Part shown: piece after piece, positions 42,446 to 50,247 of the stretch
How positions within the stretch are numbered: the first letter of the stretch is position 1
How the letters are laid out: each line of letters starts with the position of its first letter
Assembly: GCA_003605175.1 (NCBI GenBank)
Contig: QWDA01000011.1
Location: 1 to 64,000 of the forward strand
Source of the DNA: Paracoccaceae bacterium
GTDB lineage: Bacteria > Pseudomonadota > Alphaproteobacteria > Rhodobacterales > Rhodobacteraceae
DNA: 64,000 nt
Reading direction: 5' to 3'
Made by a program: the position numbers and the translations under genes
Notes under the pieces: generated by a model
The model's input: the letters and a program-made list of their open reading frames with translations, nothing else
The model's database searches: none
Told to the model about the DNA's origin: nothing

Positions 42446-43461
42446 TGTCCGGCTATTCGATCACGCGCATCAGCCGCTATCACTATGCGGTCGGGCCCGC
42501 GCTTCTGCTGGTGCTGGCGGCCCTGATCGCGCTGCCGGGCTTTGCCGACAAGGCAACGCTCCGGCTGGCCACCGAGATGGCCGGATACATGGCGCTGGCC
42601 ATCATGTGGAACCTCCTGGCGGGCTATGCCGGGGTGATGTCCATCGGCCAGCAGGCCTTCGTCGGCGCGGGCGGCTACGCGATCTTCATGCTTGCCGGCT
42701 CCGCGGGCCTGCCGCTGATCCCCTCGGTCGTCGCGGCCGGCGTGATTGCCGCCGCGCTGGCGATTCCCGTCGGCTATATCCTGTTCCGCCTGAACGGCGC
42801 ATATTTCGCCATCGGCTCCTGGGTGATCGCCGAGATCTTCCTCTTGATCACCGCGCAATCCGACAGGCTTGGCGCCGGGTCGGGGCTGAGCTTCCCCACC
42901 GCGGTGGCCAAGACCTTCGGCAAATCCGACGAGCGCGCGGCGCTGTTCTGGTGGATCGCGCTGGCCGTGGCCGTGGTTGCCATCGCCACCGCCTATCTGT
43001 GGCTGCGCTCGTCGCGCGGGCTGGCGCTGACCGCGATGCGGGACGACGAATCCGCCGCCGCCGGGCTGGGTGTCGATGTGGTGCGCAACAAGTTCGCCGT
43101 GTTCCTGCTGGCCGCCGCGATTGCCGGCATGGTCGGCGCGGTGCTGTTCCTGGGCAAGCTGCGGATCTCGCCGACCTCGGCCTATGACATCAATGAATGG
43201 ACGGCGAGCATCATCTTCATCGTCGTCATCGGCGGGATCGGCCGGCTGGAAGGCGCGATCATCGGCACCTTGGTCTTCTTCGGCCTGCGCAGCTATCTCG
43301 CGGATTTCGGATCGTACTACCTGATGGCACTCGGCGTGATCGCGATCGTGATGATGCTGAAGATGCCCAAGGGCCTCTGGGGGTTCGTCTATGACCGGAC
43401 CGGCATCGAGATCTTCCCGATGCGCCGCAATATCGTCCGGAGCGGGGAGGGCCGGCCATGA
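42445..43461 (+). CDS. ABC importer permease (LivM-like)
   Basis: A 338-residue permease with about ten hydrophobic helices. NLLAGYAGVMSIGQQAFVGAGGYA and LTAMRDDESAAAGLGVDV, followed by IGGIGRLEGAIIGTLVFFGL, are LivM signatures. It completes the importer; the RraA-like gene overlaps its stop (ATGA), so transport and catabolism are co-transcribed. Confidence 0.93.
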   Translation: MSGYSITRISRYHYAVGPALLLVLAALIALPGFADKATLRLATEMAGYMALAIMWNLLAGYAGVMSIGQQAFVGAGGYAIFMLAGSAGLPLIPSVVAAGVIAAALAIPVGYILFRLNGAYFAIGSWVIAEIFLLITAQSDRLGAGSGLSFPTAVAKTFGKSDERAALFWWIALAVAVVAIATAYLWLRSSRGLALTAMRDDESAAAGLGVDVVRNKFAVFLLAAAIAGMVGAVLFLGKLRISPTSAYDINEWTASIIFIVVIGGIGRLEGAIIGTLVFFGLRSYLADFGSYYLMALGVIAIVMMLKMPKGLWGFVYDRTGIEIFPMRRNIVRSGEGRP

Positions 43462-44171
43462 CCGCCCTGACCGAGGAAAACCGCCGACGCCTGTTGCAGG
43501 TCACCACCGGCACCCTGACCACGGTCATGTTCCGCAAGGGCTTCCGTACCCGCTTCATCACCGGGGTCGGGCCGGTCAATCCGGATGCCGCCCGCTTTGT
43601 CGGCCCGGCTTTCACCCTGCGCTACATCCCGGCACGCGAGGACATCGACACGATGGCGCGCTATGCCAGCCCGGACCACGTCCAGCGCAGGGCCATCGAG
43701 GAATGCCCGCCGGGCGCCGTGCTGGTGATTTCCGCCGGCGACGACTGCCGCGCGGCCTCCGCCGGGGACATCATGGTCTCGCGCCTGCAACAGCGCGGAG
43801 TGGCGGCCGCCGTCACCGATGGCGGCTTCCGCGACACGCCGGACATCCGGAAACTGGGGTTCCCCGCCCATCAGCGCCAGGCCGCGGTGCCATCGTCGCC
43901 GATCACCCTGCACCCCGCCGACCTCAACCTGCCGGTCGGCTGCGGCGGCGTGGCGGTCTTTCCCGGAGACATCCTCGTCGGCGACGCGGATGGCGTGGCG
44001 GTGATCCCCGCCGAGATCGCCAACGACGTTGCCGGGGAAGCCTGGGCGCAGACCCGCTATGAGGAATTCGTCACCGAGAAAGTCGCCGAAGGTCGGTCGA
44101 TCTTCGGCCTTTTTCCAGCCGAGGCGGCCGCGCTCGAAGAGTTCAGGACCTGGCGGGAAACCCATGGCTGA
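43458..44171 (+). CDS. RraA/HMG-aldolase family protein
   Basis: A 237-residue protein of the RraA fold. The catalytic-type segment AVTDGGFRDTPDIRKLGFPAH carries the Gly-x-Arg-Asp motif of class II 4-hydroxy-4-methyl-2-oxoglutarate aldolases and oxaloacetate decarboxylases. In an aromatic pathway it would make pyruvate from a C6/C7 keto acid. The RNase-E-inhibitor role of E. coli RraA is less likely in this operon. Confidence 0.85.
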   Translation: MTALTEENRRRLLQVTTGTLTTVMFRKGFRTRFITGVGPVNPDAARFVGPAFTLRYIPAREDIDTMARYASPDHVQRRAIEECPPGAVLVISAGDDCRAASAGDIMVSRLQQRGVAAAVTDGGFRDTPDIRKLGFPAHQRQAAVPSSPITLHPADLNLPVGCGGVAVFPGDILVGDADGVAVIPAEIANDVAGEAWAQTRYEEFVTEKVAEGRSIFGLFPAEAAALEEFRTWRETHG

Positions 44172-44219
44172 ACAAGGGCCATCCGCCCAACAGAACCATC
44201 ATCCACAAGGAGGACTACG

Positions 44220-44786
44220 ATGCCAATGAAGAAACTGACCGGTGGGCTGGCCGCCGCGACACTGGCGCTTGCGTTTGCCGGAACCGCCATGGCGGAAACG
44301 CCCGAGGAAAAGCTGGCGGCACTCGGCTATCCGCAGATCAACGAAGAAAACCCGAAGCCCTTCGGCAATTACGTCAACGGCAATATCGCCAACGGGCTGC
44401 TCTACGTGTCCTCCGCGGCGCCGCAGGACGTGAACGGCGTGCTGGGTGAAAAGGACGCCTGGGTCAAGGGCCGCTACGGCGACGATCTGCAAGCCGATGA
44501 AAACGGCATCAAGGTCGCCGAAATGGCCTGCTTCCGTTCGCTGCGCTTCGCCAAGGCGGTGCTGGGCGACCTGAGCCGGGTGAAGAAGGTGGTCCGCATG
44601 GATGTGGCCAGCCTTTCGACCCCGGATTTCACTGGCCATACCAAGATCGCCGACGGCTGTTCGAACCTGCTGACCGACACGTTCGGCCCCGAAATCGGCG
44701 CCCACGCGCGGGTCAATATCGGGACGGCATCCATGCCGTTCGGCGTCGCCATGGAAATCACCATCGTCTACGAAGTCGAGGAGTGA
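44220..44786 (+). CDS. secreted RidA-like protein
   Basis: A 188-residue protein with a clear Sec signal peptide (MKKLTGG, Ala/Leu core, cleavage at AMA-E near residue 25) followed by a Rid domain (FGNYVNGNIANGLLYVSSAAP, SRVKKVVRMDVASLSTPDF, ARVNIGTASMPFGVAMEI). The Arg of HARVNIG aligns with the RidA deaminase Arg. Export of a Rid protein is unusual, since its known imine substrates arise in the cytoplasm. It is the last gene of the transporter operon, 48 bases after the RraA-like gene with AAGGAGG before the start. Confidence 0.82.
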   Translation: MPMKKLTGGLAAATLALAFAGTAMAETPEEKLAALGYPQINEENPKPFGNYVNGNIANGLLYVSSAAPQDVNGVLGEKDAWVKGRYGDDLQADENGIKVAEMACFRSLRFAKAVLGDLSRVKKVVRMDVASLSTPDFTGHTKIADGCSNLLTDTFGPEIGAHARVNIGTASMPFGVAMEITIVYEVEE

Positions 44787-44791
44787 TCCTC

Positions 44792-44825
44792 GAAATGCGC
44801 AGCGCCCACCCGCGCTGCGCATTTC
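44792..44825 (+). terminator. strong hairpin ending the transporter operon
   Basis: A perfect 14-base stem, GAAATGCGCAGCGC / GCGCTGCGCATTTC, with a six-base loop starts five bases after the RidA-like stop codon. It is the longest perfect stem noticed in the window and marks the end of catabolic island 2. Confidence 0.75.
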
Positions 44826-45148
44826 CTGTATCGGCGGCAACGGCAATCGCCTTGCCCGACACGGCCTTGGCGCGACATGCGACCCGGGCCCCATTTCCTG
44901 GCGCGCGATGCCGGGACCGGCAAGCGCGGCAAGGACCTTCGGGACCAGACGCACCCTCCTTTGCACCTCCCGCGTAAAGCAAGTCAGACGGTAGCGCGGC
45001 GCGGCCCTGCCGCCGGGTGACGCGCGCGCTCACCGCGACACCAATCAGCACGCAACTTTCGTTCAATGGGGCGACACCTGGCGAAATCTTCTTGCGCTCA
45101 CGCTGCAATTGCATTACGGCCTTCGCAGTCGCAGAAATGGAGCTGACG
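44826..45148 (+). promoter_or_regulatory. mcd upstream region with TGCAATTGCA palindrome
   Basis: About 320 bases without a convincing gene. A perfect 10-base palindrome TGCAATTGCA at 45104-45113 lies 36 bases before the mcd start. ScfR/MccR/RamB-type regulators of acyl-CoA assimilation bind TTTGCAAA-like sites, so this might be one, though the match is partial. Nothing else stands out in the spacer. Confidence 0.35.
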
Positions 45149-46831
45149 ATGGCGCATGACGGACAGGGCCCGAGAATGGACAGCGTGATCCTTCCCGATC
45201 TTCTTCGCCTCACCGAGGCGGCCCTGCCCGCCGCCGAGGCGCTGCTCCGGGCCGCGACCGATGCGGTCCGCGCCCGGCTCGCCGAGGAGGGCAAGGTCTC
45301 CGGTGCCGCCATCGAGGCCGAACAGACCGCCGCGCACGGCCTTTCCTGGATCGCCACCTATGTCGAGGCGCTGCGCCAGATGCATGCCTGGGCGATGCGG
45401 CTCGACTCCGAGGGCAAGCTCGGCGAGACCGAGACGCTGATCCTGCAGATCGCCTTCGGCGAATACCTCCTGCAGCTCCAGGGCGGCATCCCGATGAGCC
45501 AGGGCGAGATCGTCCGGCCGCAGGATCTCGGCCTCGGCCCGGACGCGCTGGCCGCCTTCGCCACGCAGCCGGTGACGACCCTTGCCCGGGGCGGCAACAA
45601 CCAGGCCGCCCGCTCGCGCCTTGTCCAGCTCATGCGCGACGGGGCCGGCGCGGTCACCGTCGGCGCCACCGGGCTCGACGACGAATTCGAGATGATCCGC
45701 GACCAGTTCCGCCGCTTCGCGCAGGAGAAGGTCGAACCCTTCGCCCACGAGTGGCACCTGAAGGACGAACTCATCCCGCTCGAACTGATCGCCGAACTGG
45801 CCGAGCTCGGCGTCTTCGGCCTGACGATCCCCGAGGAATACGGCGGCCTCGGCTTGCCGAAAACCTCCATGGCCGTGGTCTCCGAGGAACTCTCGCGCGG
45901 TTATATCGGCGTCGGCTCGCTGGGCACCCGCTCCGAGATCGCCGCCGAGCTGATCCTCTGCGGCGGCACCGAGGACCAGAAACGGCACTGGCTGCCCCGC
46001 ATCGCCTCGGGCGAGATCCTTCCCACAGCGGTCTTCACCGAGCCCAATACCGGCTCCGATCTCGGCAGCCTGCGCACCCGCGCCGTGAAGGATGGTGACG
46101 ACTGGGTGGTGACCGGCAACAAGACCTGGATCACCCACGCGGCCCGCACCCATGTGATGACGCTGCTGGCCCGCACCGAACCCGACACGACCGACTATCG
46201 CGGGTTGTCGATGTTCCTCGCCGAAAAGACCCCGGGCACCGACGAGAACCCGTTCCCGACCCCCGGCATGACCGGCGGCGAGATCGAGGTGCTGGGCTAT
46301 CGCGGCATGAAGGAATACGAGCTCGCCTTCGACGGCTTCAAGGTCAAGGGCGAAAACCTCCTCGGCGGCACCCCGGGCCAGGGCTTCAAGCAACTGATGC
46401 AGACCTTCGAGAGCGCCCGCATCCAGACCGCCGCCCGTGCCGTCGGCGTCGCCCAGGCCGCGCTCGACATCGCCACCCGCTACGCCGAGGAGCGCAAGCA
46501 GTTCGGCCGCGCCCTGATCGAGTTCCCCCGCGTCTCCGGCAAGCTCGCGATGATGGCGGTCGAGGTGATGATCGCCCGCCAGCTCACCTATTTCGCCGCC
46601 TGGGAGAAAGACCACGGCAAGCGCTGCGACCTCGAAGCGGGGATGGCCAAGCTCCTCGGCGCCCGCATCGCCTGGGCCGCCGCCGACAACGGCCTCCAGA
46701 TCCACGGCGGCAACGGCTTCGCCCAAGAATACCCGATCTCTCGCGTCCTCTGCGACGCCCGCATCCTCAACATCTTCGAAGGCGCCGCCGAGATCCAGGC
46801 GCAGGTGATTGCCCGCCGGTTGCTGGGCTGA
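45149..46831 (+). CDS. mcd: (2S)-methylsuccinyl-CoA dehydrogenase
   Basis: A 560-residue acyl-CoA dehydrogenase with the extra N-terminal helical domain of about 150 residues (LTEAALPAAEALLRAATDAV, GLSWIATYVEALRQM) that distinguishes Mcd from ordinary acyl-CoA dehydrogenases. The core begins near residue 160 and contains FTEPNTGSDLGSLRTRA, GNKTWITHAAR, and the C-terminal IHGGNGFAQEYPISRVLCDARI and IFEGAAEIQ. It oxidises (2S)-methylsuccinyl-CoA to mesaconyl-CoA in the ethylmalonyl-CoA pathway for acetyl-CoA assimilation. The start ATG 45149 has GGAG at proper spacing; longer in-frame starts lack similarity. Other pathway genes are not in the window. Confidence 0.9.
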   Translation: MAHDGQGPRMDSVILPDLLRLTEAALPAAEALLRAATDAVRARLAEEGKVSGAAIEAEQTAAHGLSWIATYVEALRQMHAWAMRLDSEGKLGETETLILQIAFGEYLLQLQGGIPMSQGEIVRPQDLGLGPDALAAFATQPVTTLARGGNNQAARSRLVQLMRDGAGAVTVGATGLDDEFEMIRDQFRRFAQEKVEPFAHEWHLKDELIPLELIAELAELGVFGLTIPEEYGGLGLPKTSMAVVSEELSRGYIGVGSLGTRSEIAAELILCGGTEDQKRHWLPRIASGEILPTAVFTEPNTGSDLGSLRTRAVKDGDDWVVTGNKTWITHAARTHVMTLLARTEPDTTDYRGLSMFLAEKTPGTDENPFPTPGMTGGEIEVLGYRGMKEYELAFDGFKVKGENLLGGTPGQGFKQLMQTFESARIQTAARAVGVAQAALDIATRYAEERKQFGRALIEFPRVSGKLAMMAVEVMIARQLTYFAAWEKDHGKRCDLEAGMAKLLGARIAWAAADNGLQIHGGNGFAQEYPISRVLCDARILNIFEGAAEIQAQVIARRLLG

Positions 46832-46848
46832 CTTTCAGGCAACGCAAA

Positions 46849-46867
46849 GCGGAGGGTTTCCTTCCGC
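46849..46867 (+). terminator. hairpin after mcd
   Basis: GCGGAGGG-TTT-CCTTCCGC forms an eight-pair stem (one G-T pair) 18 bases after the mcd stop. Two further hairpins follow before the next gene (CCGAGCT/AGCTCGG at 46874-46890 and TGTCCG/CGGACA at 46908-46924), giving a structured 145-base spacer. Confidence 0.55.
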
Positions 46868-46977
46868 AGCACACCGAGCTTGAAGCTCGGGGTTCGACAG
46901 CTGTCGATGTCCGATTAGCGGACAATGCTGCCGCTTGCTGCGGCCGCACGAAGGTTTGCTTTAGGATTGTGCCGCAG

Positions 46978-47769
46978 CTATTGATCGCTGATCCGTTGTT
47001 CCTCAACTCTCGCGTGCCAAGTTTCAATAAGAAACAGGGCCATGGAACCAGCAAGGTTAACCGTCAAAGCGGCATGACGCGGCTTGAATGGAACTCGCGA
47101 GCGCCCCCCAGCATGGGCATCACCACCTTTGTTGCGCAGAGAGCCAATACTCTGAACGACGCTCTGGCAGTTTCCCAAAATTGTTTTGAACACTTCTTCC
47201 TGGTGCTGCGATGGTGCGAGCTTCAAAACCTTTGCGGCTTCAGAATAGAGTTTAGGCACATTCCATTTTGCCTCCCACCTTGCACCGCTGTCCTCGATGA
47301 TATGTTTGCAGACCTCTTCAAGTAACGTACTTGCGGCAGTAACAGCGCCGTCCGGATCCGTTGTTCGTCTTTCCAAAGCCTTCGTCCAAAAAGCTTGGAC
47401 GGCAGGAGCATCATAGACATCAATGCCGTCTGTGATCGTGGCGTCTGCCGCACCGCCACCTGATTCTAGGAAGGTCAATAGCGGCACGAAGGCATCAGTA
47501 ACGTGGCCTCGGCGAATGGCCCAGGAACCTGAACCACTTGCAACGCTCGACAATGATGACTGCACAGAAGCGGCATCATTTGAGAATCGCACAAAGTTCG
47601 GCAGAAGCCGCTTGCTCGCCGGGTCTTCCATTAGCTTTCTTCTGGCCAATTTGTACTCGGCCTCCGATCCCCCCTTGGTCGTCAGTCCAATGATGTTGTT
47701 TCTTAGAAATAGAGCACATTCAAAAAGGTCGTCAGGAATCTCAGGTTCACCGACATCGCCATAGGTCAT
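46978..47769 (-). CDS. abortive-infection family protein (Abi_C domain)
   Basis: A 263-residue protein starting at ATG 47769 (GAGGA with good spacing). The C-terminal third matches the abortive-infection C-terminal domain: TAASTLLEEVCKHIIEDSG, LYSEAAKVLKLAPSQH, then GSLRNKGGDAHAGGR with the diagnostic RNKxGDAH motif, and a final helical segment. The N-terminal 120 residues are helical and unassigned. Base composition falls to roughly 50% GC over this gene against well over 60% on either side, and it stands alone between housekeeping genes, consistent with horizontal gain. Function in phage defence is inferred from the domain only. Confidence 0.75.
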   Translation of the reverse strand: MTYGDVGEPEIPDDLFECALFLRNNIIGLTTKGGSEAEYKLARRKLMEDPASKRLLPNFVRFSNDAASVQSSLSSVASGSGSWAIRRGHVTDAFVPLLTFLESGGGAADATITDGIDVYDAPAVQAFWTKALERRTTDPDGAVTAASTLLEEVCKHIIEDSGARWEAKWNVPKLYSEAAKVLKLAPSQHQEEVFKTILGNCQSVVQSIGSLRNKGGDAHAGGRSRVPFKPRHAALTVNLAGSMALFLIETWHARVEEQRISDQ

Positions 47770-48151
47770 CAGCTTTCCTCGAACTAAACTCTGCGCGAAT
47801 GTGATCCAAATGGTGACCCACGTGCAAGGTCTCGAACGTTTGAACGATCCATACACCGGACATTCGAGGAAACCGCAGCATCAGACAAAGCGGGCTCAAC
47901 GCAGGCTTTGCACAGCGTCCAACAGTTCGCCTTGCTGAGCGCCCCCGAACCGGCGCGCGAAGTATTCGGATACGTCTTTGCTTGCCCCGATGCACTGGAG
48001 TTCGGCCGTCAGGCCATCAAGCTCGGCGCCGCAGAGATCGAACGCGCCCGTCAGCAGGGCGAGAAGGTGCCGACCGGATCGGCGCCACTCCGATAGACGG
48101 GCCGTGCCGCCGCCCCTTGCGCCCTGGCCCGCTCTGCGCGATCACAAGCGC
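47770..48151. other. spacer with a possible small reading frame
   Basis: The first 140 bases look non-coding and are still low in GC. From a TTG at 47908 to a stop at 48096 (plus strand) a 62-codon frame reads plausibly protein-like in its second half (ACPDALEFGRQAIKLGAAEIE then RARQQGEKVPTGS), but it has no good start or ribosome-binding site and I recognise no family. It may be the tail of a gene broken by the insertion of the Abi segment. Confidence 0.3.
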
Positions 48152-48520
48152 ATGCGCCTCGCCCTCGCCGCCCTCCTCGCCGCGCTTCCCGCCGCCGCCC
48201 CGGCGCAGGAGGAGCGCCCCTAAACGCTCGAGACCATCGACGGCAAACCCTTCGCGGCCCATGCGACGATCGTCATGGATCTGGACGGAAAGGTCTCCGG
48301 CGACGGCCCCTGCAACCCACGGTCGCCCCCCGGGATCGCGCCCTATCCGTGGTTCGAGATCGGCCCGGTCAAGGCCGCCCACCGATCCTGCCCCGACCGC
48401 GCCGCCGGGAAGGCCTTCTTCCAGGCGCGCGCCGAGATGACCTCGCCGACAGGCTGGGCAAACTCCTGACGCTCGAGAACAGGGCCGGCCGCAGGATGGT
48501 GTTCCAGGCCGCCGCCCGGC
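48152..48520 (+). pseudogene. META/HslJ-domain lipoprotein-like gene, disrupted
   Basis: ATG 48152 begins a signal peptide (MRLALAALLAALPAAAPAQ). After EERP an in-frame TAA at 48221 interrupts, and the same frame continues with TLETIDGKPFAAHATIVMDL, GKVSGDGPCNP, APYPWFEIGP and a CPD segment, the layout of META/HslJ-type proteins. Near 48440 the sequence shifts to another frame for the C-terminal LGKLLTLENRAGRRMVFQAA. Two independent lesions argue for a real pseudogene rather than one sequencing error. Confidence 0.7.
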
Positions 48521-48640
48521 CGGGTGAGGCGTCCACCTCTCCCTTCTTTGGGTCCGGAAAATCCCGGGGGAGCCGCCCGGAACGGGCGGCGGGGGCAGAG
48601 CCCCCTGCCCCCTCTCCGACCCGCCCGGCGGCCTCCGCCG

Positions 48641-48673
48641 GTGTACGGGTTGTGTACAGGTTGTGTACGGGTT
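48641..48673. repeat. three tandem 11-base repeats
   Basis: GTGTACGGGTT, GTGTACAGGTT and GTGTACGGGTT follow one another directly, then a partial fourth copy GTG. The array sits just beyond the cobT stop codon on its downstream side. A terminator role is not apparent, as the units are not self-complementary enough. Confidence 0.7.
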
Positions 48674-48686
48674 GTGCCCCCCGGAT

Positions 48687-49703
48687 TCAGGCCTCCGACA
48701 CGCCCGCCTCGGCGAAGGTCGCCATCCCGTTATGGCATTCCAGCGCCGCCCGGAGCACCCCAAGGGCCAGCGCCGCGCCCGACCCCTCGCCCAGCGCCAT
48801 GTCGAGCGACAGGATCGGCTCCTTGCCGAGTTTTTCGAGCAGTTTCCGGTGCCCCGGCTCGCGGCTCACATGGCCGACGAGGCAGTGATCGAGGAAGCGC
48901 GGATCGGCGCCGTAGAGCGGCACGGTGGCTGCCGTGCAGATGTAACCGTCGAGAATCACGGGGATCTTCCGCGCCCGAGCCTCCAGCACCGCGCCGCAGA
49001 TCGCCGCCTGCTCGCGCCCGCCCAGAGCCGCCAGCATCGCGATCCCCCGCGCGCCCCGATGCAGCGCCACCGCCTCGTCCACGACCTGTGCCTTGAGCGC
49101 CTTGCCGTCCGCGTCCGACCCGGTCCCGGCGCCGACCCACTCGGCCCCGGCGCCGCCGAACCCGGCACAGGCCAGCGCCGCCGCCACGGTCGAATTCCCG
49201 ATCCCCATCTCGCCCAGAACCAGCACATCCGCCCCCGGATCCACCGCCCCCGCCCCGGCCCGCATCGCCTCCAGAGCCTCGTCGGCATCCATCGCGGCAG
49301 CCGTGGAGATGTCGCGCGTCGGCCGGTCGAGCTCCAGCGCGATCACCGAGAGATCGGCGCCGGAGGCCCGGCAGAGCTGGTTGATGGCCGCGCCGCCGGC
49401 CTCGAAATTCGCCACCATCTGCGCTGTCACCGCCTGCGGGAACGGGTTCACCCCGCGCGCGCAGACCCCGTGATTGCCCGCGAAAACAAGCGCCTGCGCC
49501 TTCCGCACCACGGGCCGCTCGGCCCCCTGCCAGCCCGCCATGAACACCGCCAGCGTCTCGAGCTGCCCGAGCGCCCCGGGCGGCTTCGTCAGGCTGTCCT
49601 GTCGTGCCCGCGCCGCGCCTGCGGCAGCCACGTCGGCAACCGGAAGCGTGTCGGCAAGGGCCGCGACCGCGTCGAGGTTCGGAAGGTCAGAAAGGATCGT
49701 CAT
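48687..49703 (-). CDS. cobT: nicotinate-nucleotide--dimethylbenzimidazole phosphoribosyltransferase
   Basis: A 338-residue enzyme making alpha-ribazole phosphate from dimethylbenzimidazole and nicotinate mononucleotide for the lower ligand of cobalamin. Family marks are LTKPPGALGQLE (residues 38-49), FAGNHGVCARGVNPFPQAVT, GEMGIGNSTVAAAL, and the catalytic-Glu loop LGEGSGAALAL near residue 310. Its start overlaps the end of cobU by 17 bases, so the two are co-translated. Confidence 0.94.
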   Translation of the reverse strand: MTILSDLPNLDAVAALADTLPVADVAAAGAARARQDSLTKPPGALGQLETLAVFMAGWQGAERPVVRKAQALVFAGNHGVCARGVNPFPQAVTAQMVANFEAGGAAINQLCRASGADLSVIALELDRPTRDISTAAAMDADEALEAMRAGAGAVDPGADVLVLGEMGIGNSTVAAALACAGFGGAGAEWVGAGTGSDADGKALKAQVVDEAVALHRGARGIAMLAALGGREQAAICGAVLEARARKIPVILDGYICTAATVPLYGADPRFLDHCLVGHVSREPGHRKLLEKLGKEPILSLDMALGEGSGAALALGVLRAALECHNGMATFAEAGVSEA

Positions 49704-50217
49704 TCGGCTTCACCCTGATCGGATAGCCCGCCACGCTGAGCCAGACCGCATCCACGGCCTCCGCGACGGTCTGGTTCAGCCAGCCGGCCGCATCGCGGAA
49801 CTCCCGGGCCAGCCTGTTTTCCGGCACGATGCCCGCGCCCACTTCGTTGGTGACGAGCACCACCGGCGCCGCCTGCCGCCCCAGCGCCGCGGCCAGCGCC
49901 GCGCCCTCGGCACGCCAGTCGGCCCCGCCGAGCATCAGGTTCGTCAGCCACAGCGTCAGGCAGTCCACCAGCCGGGGATCGCCGCCGTCGCTCGCCTCGA
50001 GTGCGCCCGTCAGATCGACCGGCGCGTGCAGGTCGCGCCAGCCCGCCCCGCGCCGCGCCCGGTGCGCCGCGATCCGCGCCGCCATCTCCGGGTCGTCGTC
50101 CCGCGCCTCGGCGGTCGCGATATAGACCGCCCGGCCGGTGGGCCGCAGCGCCAGCCGCTCGGCCAGCGCCGACTTGCCCGAGCGGGCTCCGCCGGTGATC
50201 AATATCGACTTTTCCAT
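49687..50217 (-). CDS. cobU: adenosylcobinamide kinase / adenosylcobinamide-phosphate guanylyltransferase
   Basis: A 176-residue bifunctional enzyme that phosphorylates adenosylcobinamide and adds GMP. P-loop GGARSGKSALAE at residues 9-20, YIATAEARDDDPEMAARIAAH with the guanylylated-His region, and VTNEVGAGIVPENRLAR near residue 120 are the family signatures. The start is taken at ATG 50217 by similarity; 50244 is an alternative. It is divergent from the PduX-like kinase gene by 30 bases. Confidence 0.92.
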   Translation of the reverse strand: MEKSILITGGARSGKSALAERLALRPTGRAVYIATAEARDDDPEMAARIAAHRARRGAGWRDLHAPVDLTGALEASDGGDPRLVDCLTLWLTNLMLGGADWRAEGAALAAALGRQAAPVVLVTNEVGAGIVPENRLAREFRDAAGWLNQTVAEAVDAVWLSVAGYPIRVKPNDDPF

Positions 50218-50247
50218 CCCAGCGTGGAAAAGCACGTTCGCCATGAA

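Noticed and set aside
44826-45148. A tRNA or small RNA gene upstream of mcd
   Set aside because: No cloverleaf, CCA end or clear promoter-terminator pair could be recognised.
45098-46726. A 542-codon minus-strand frame opposite mcd
   Set aside because: Anti-phase shadow of a strongly conserved acyl-CoA dehydrogenase.
48641-48673. CRISPR array
   Set aside because: Units are 11 bases and directly adjacent, with no spacers and no cas genes.
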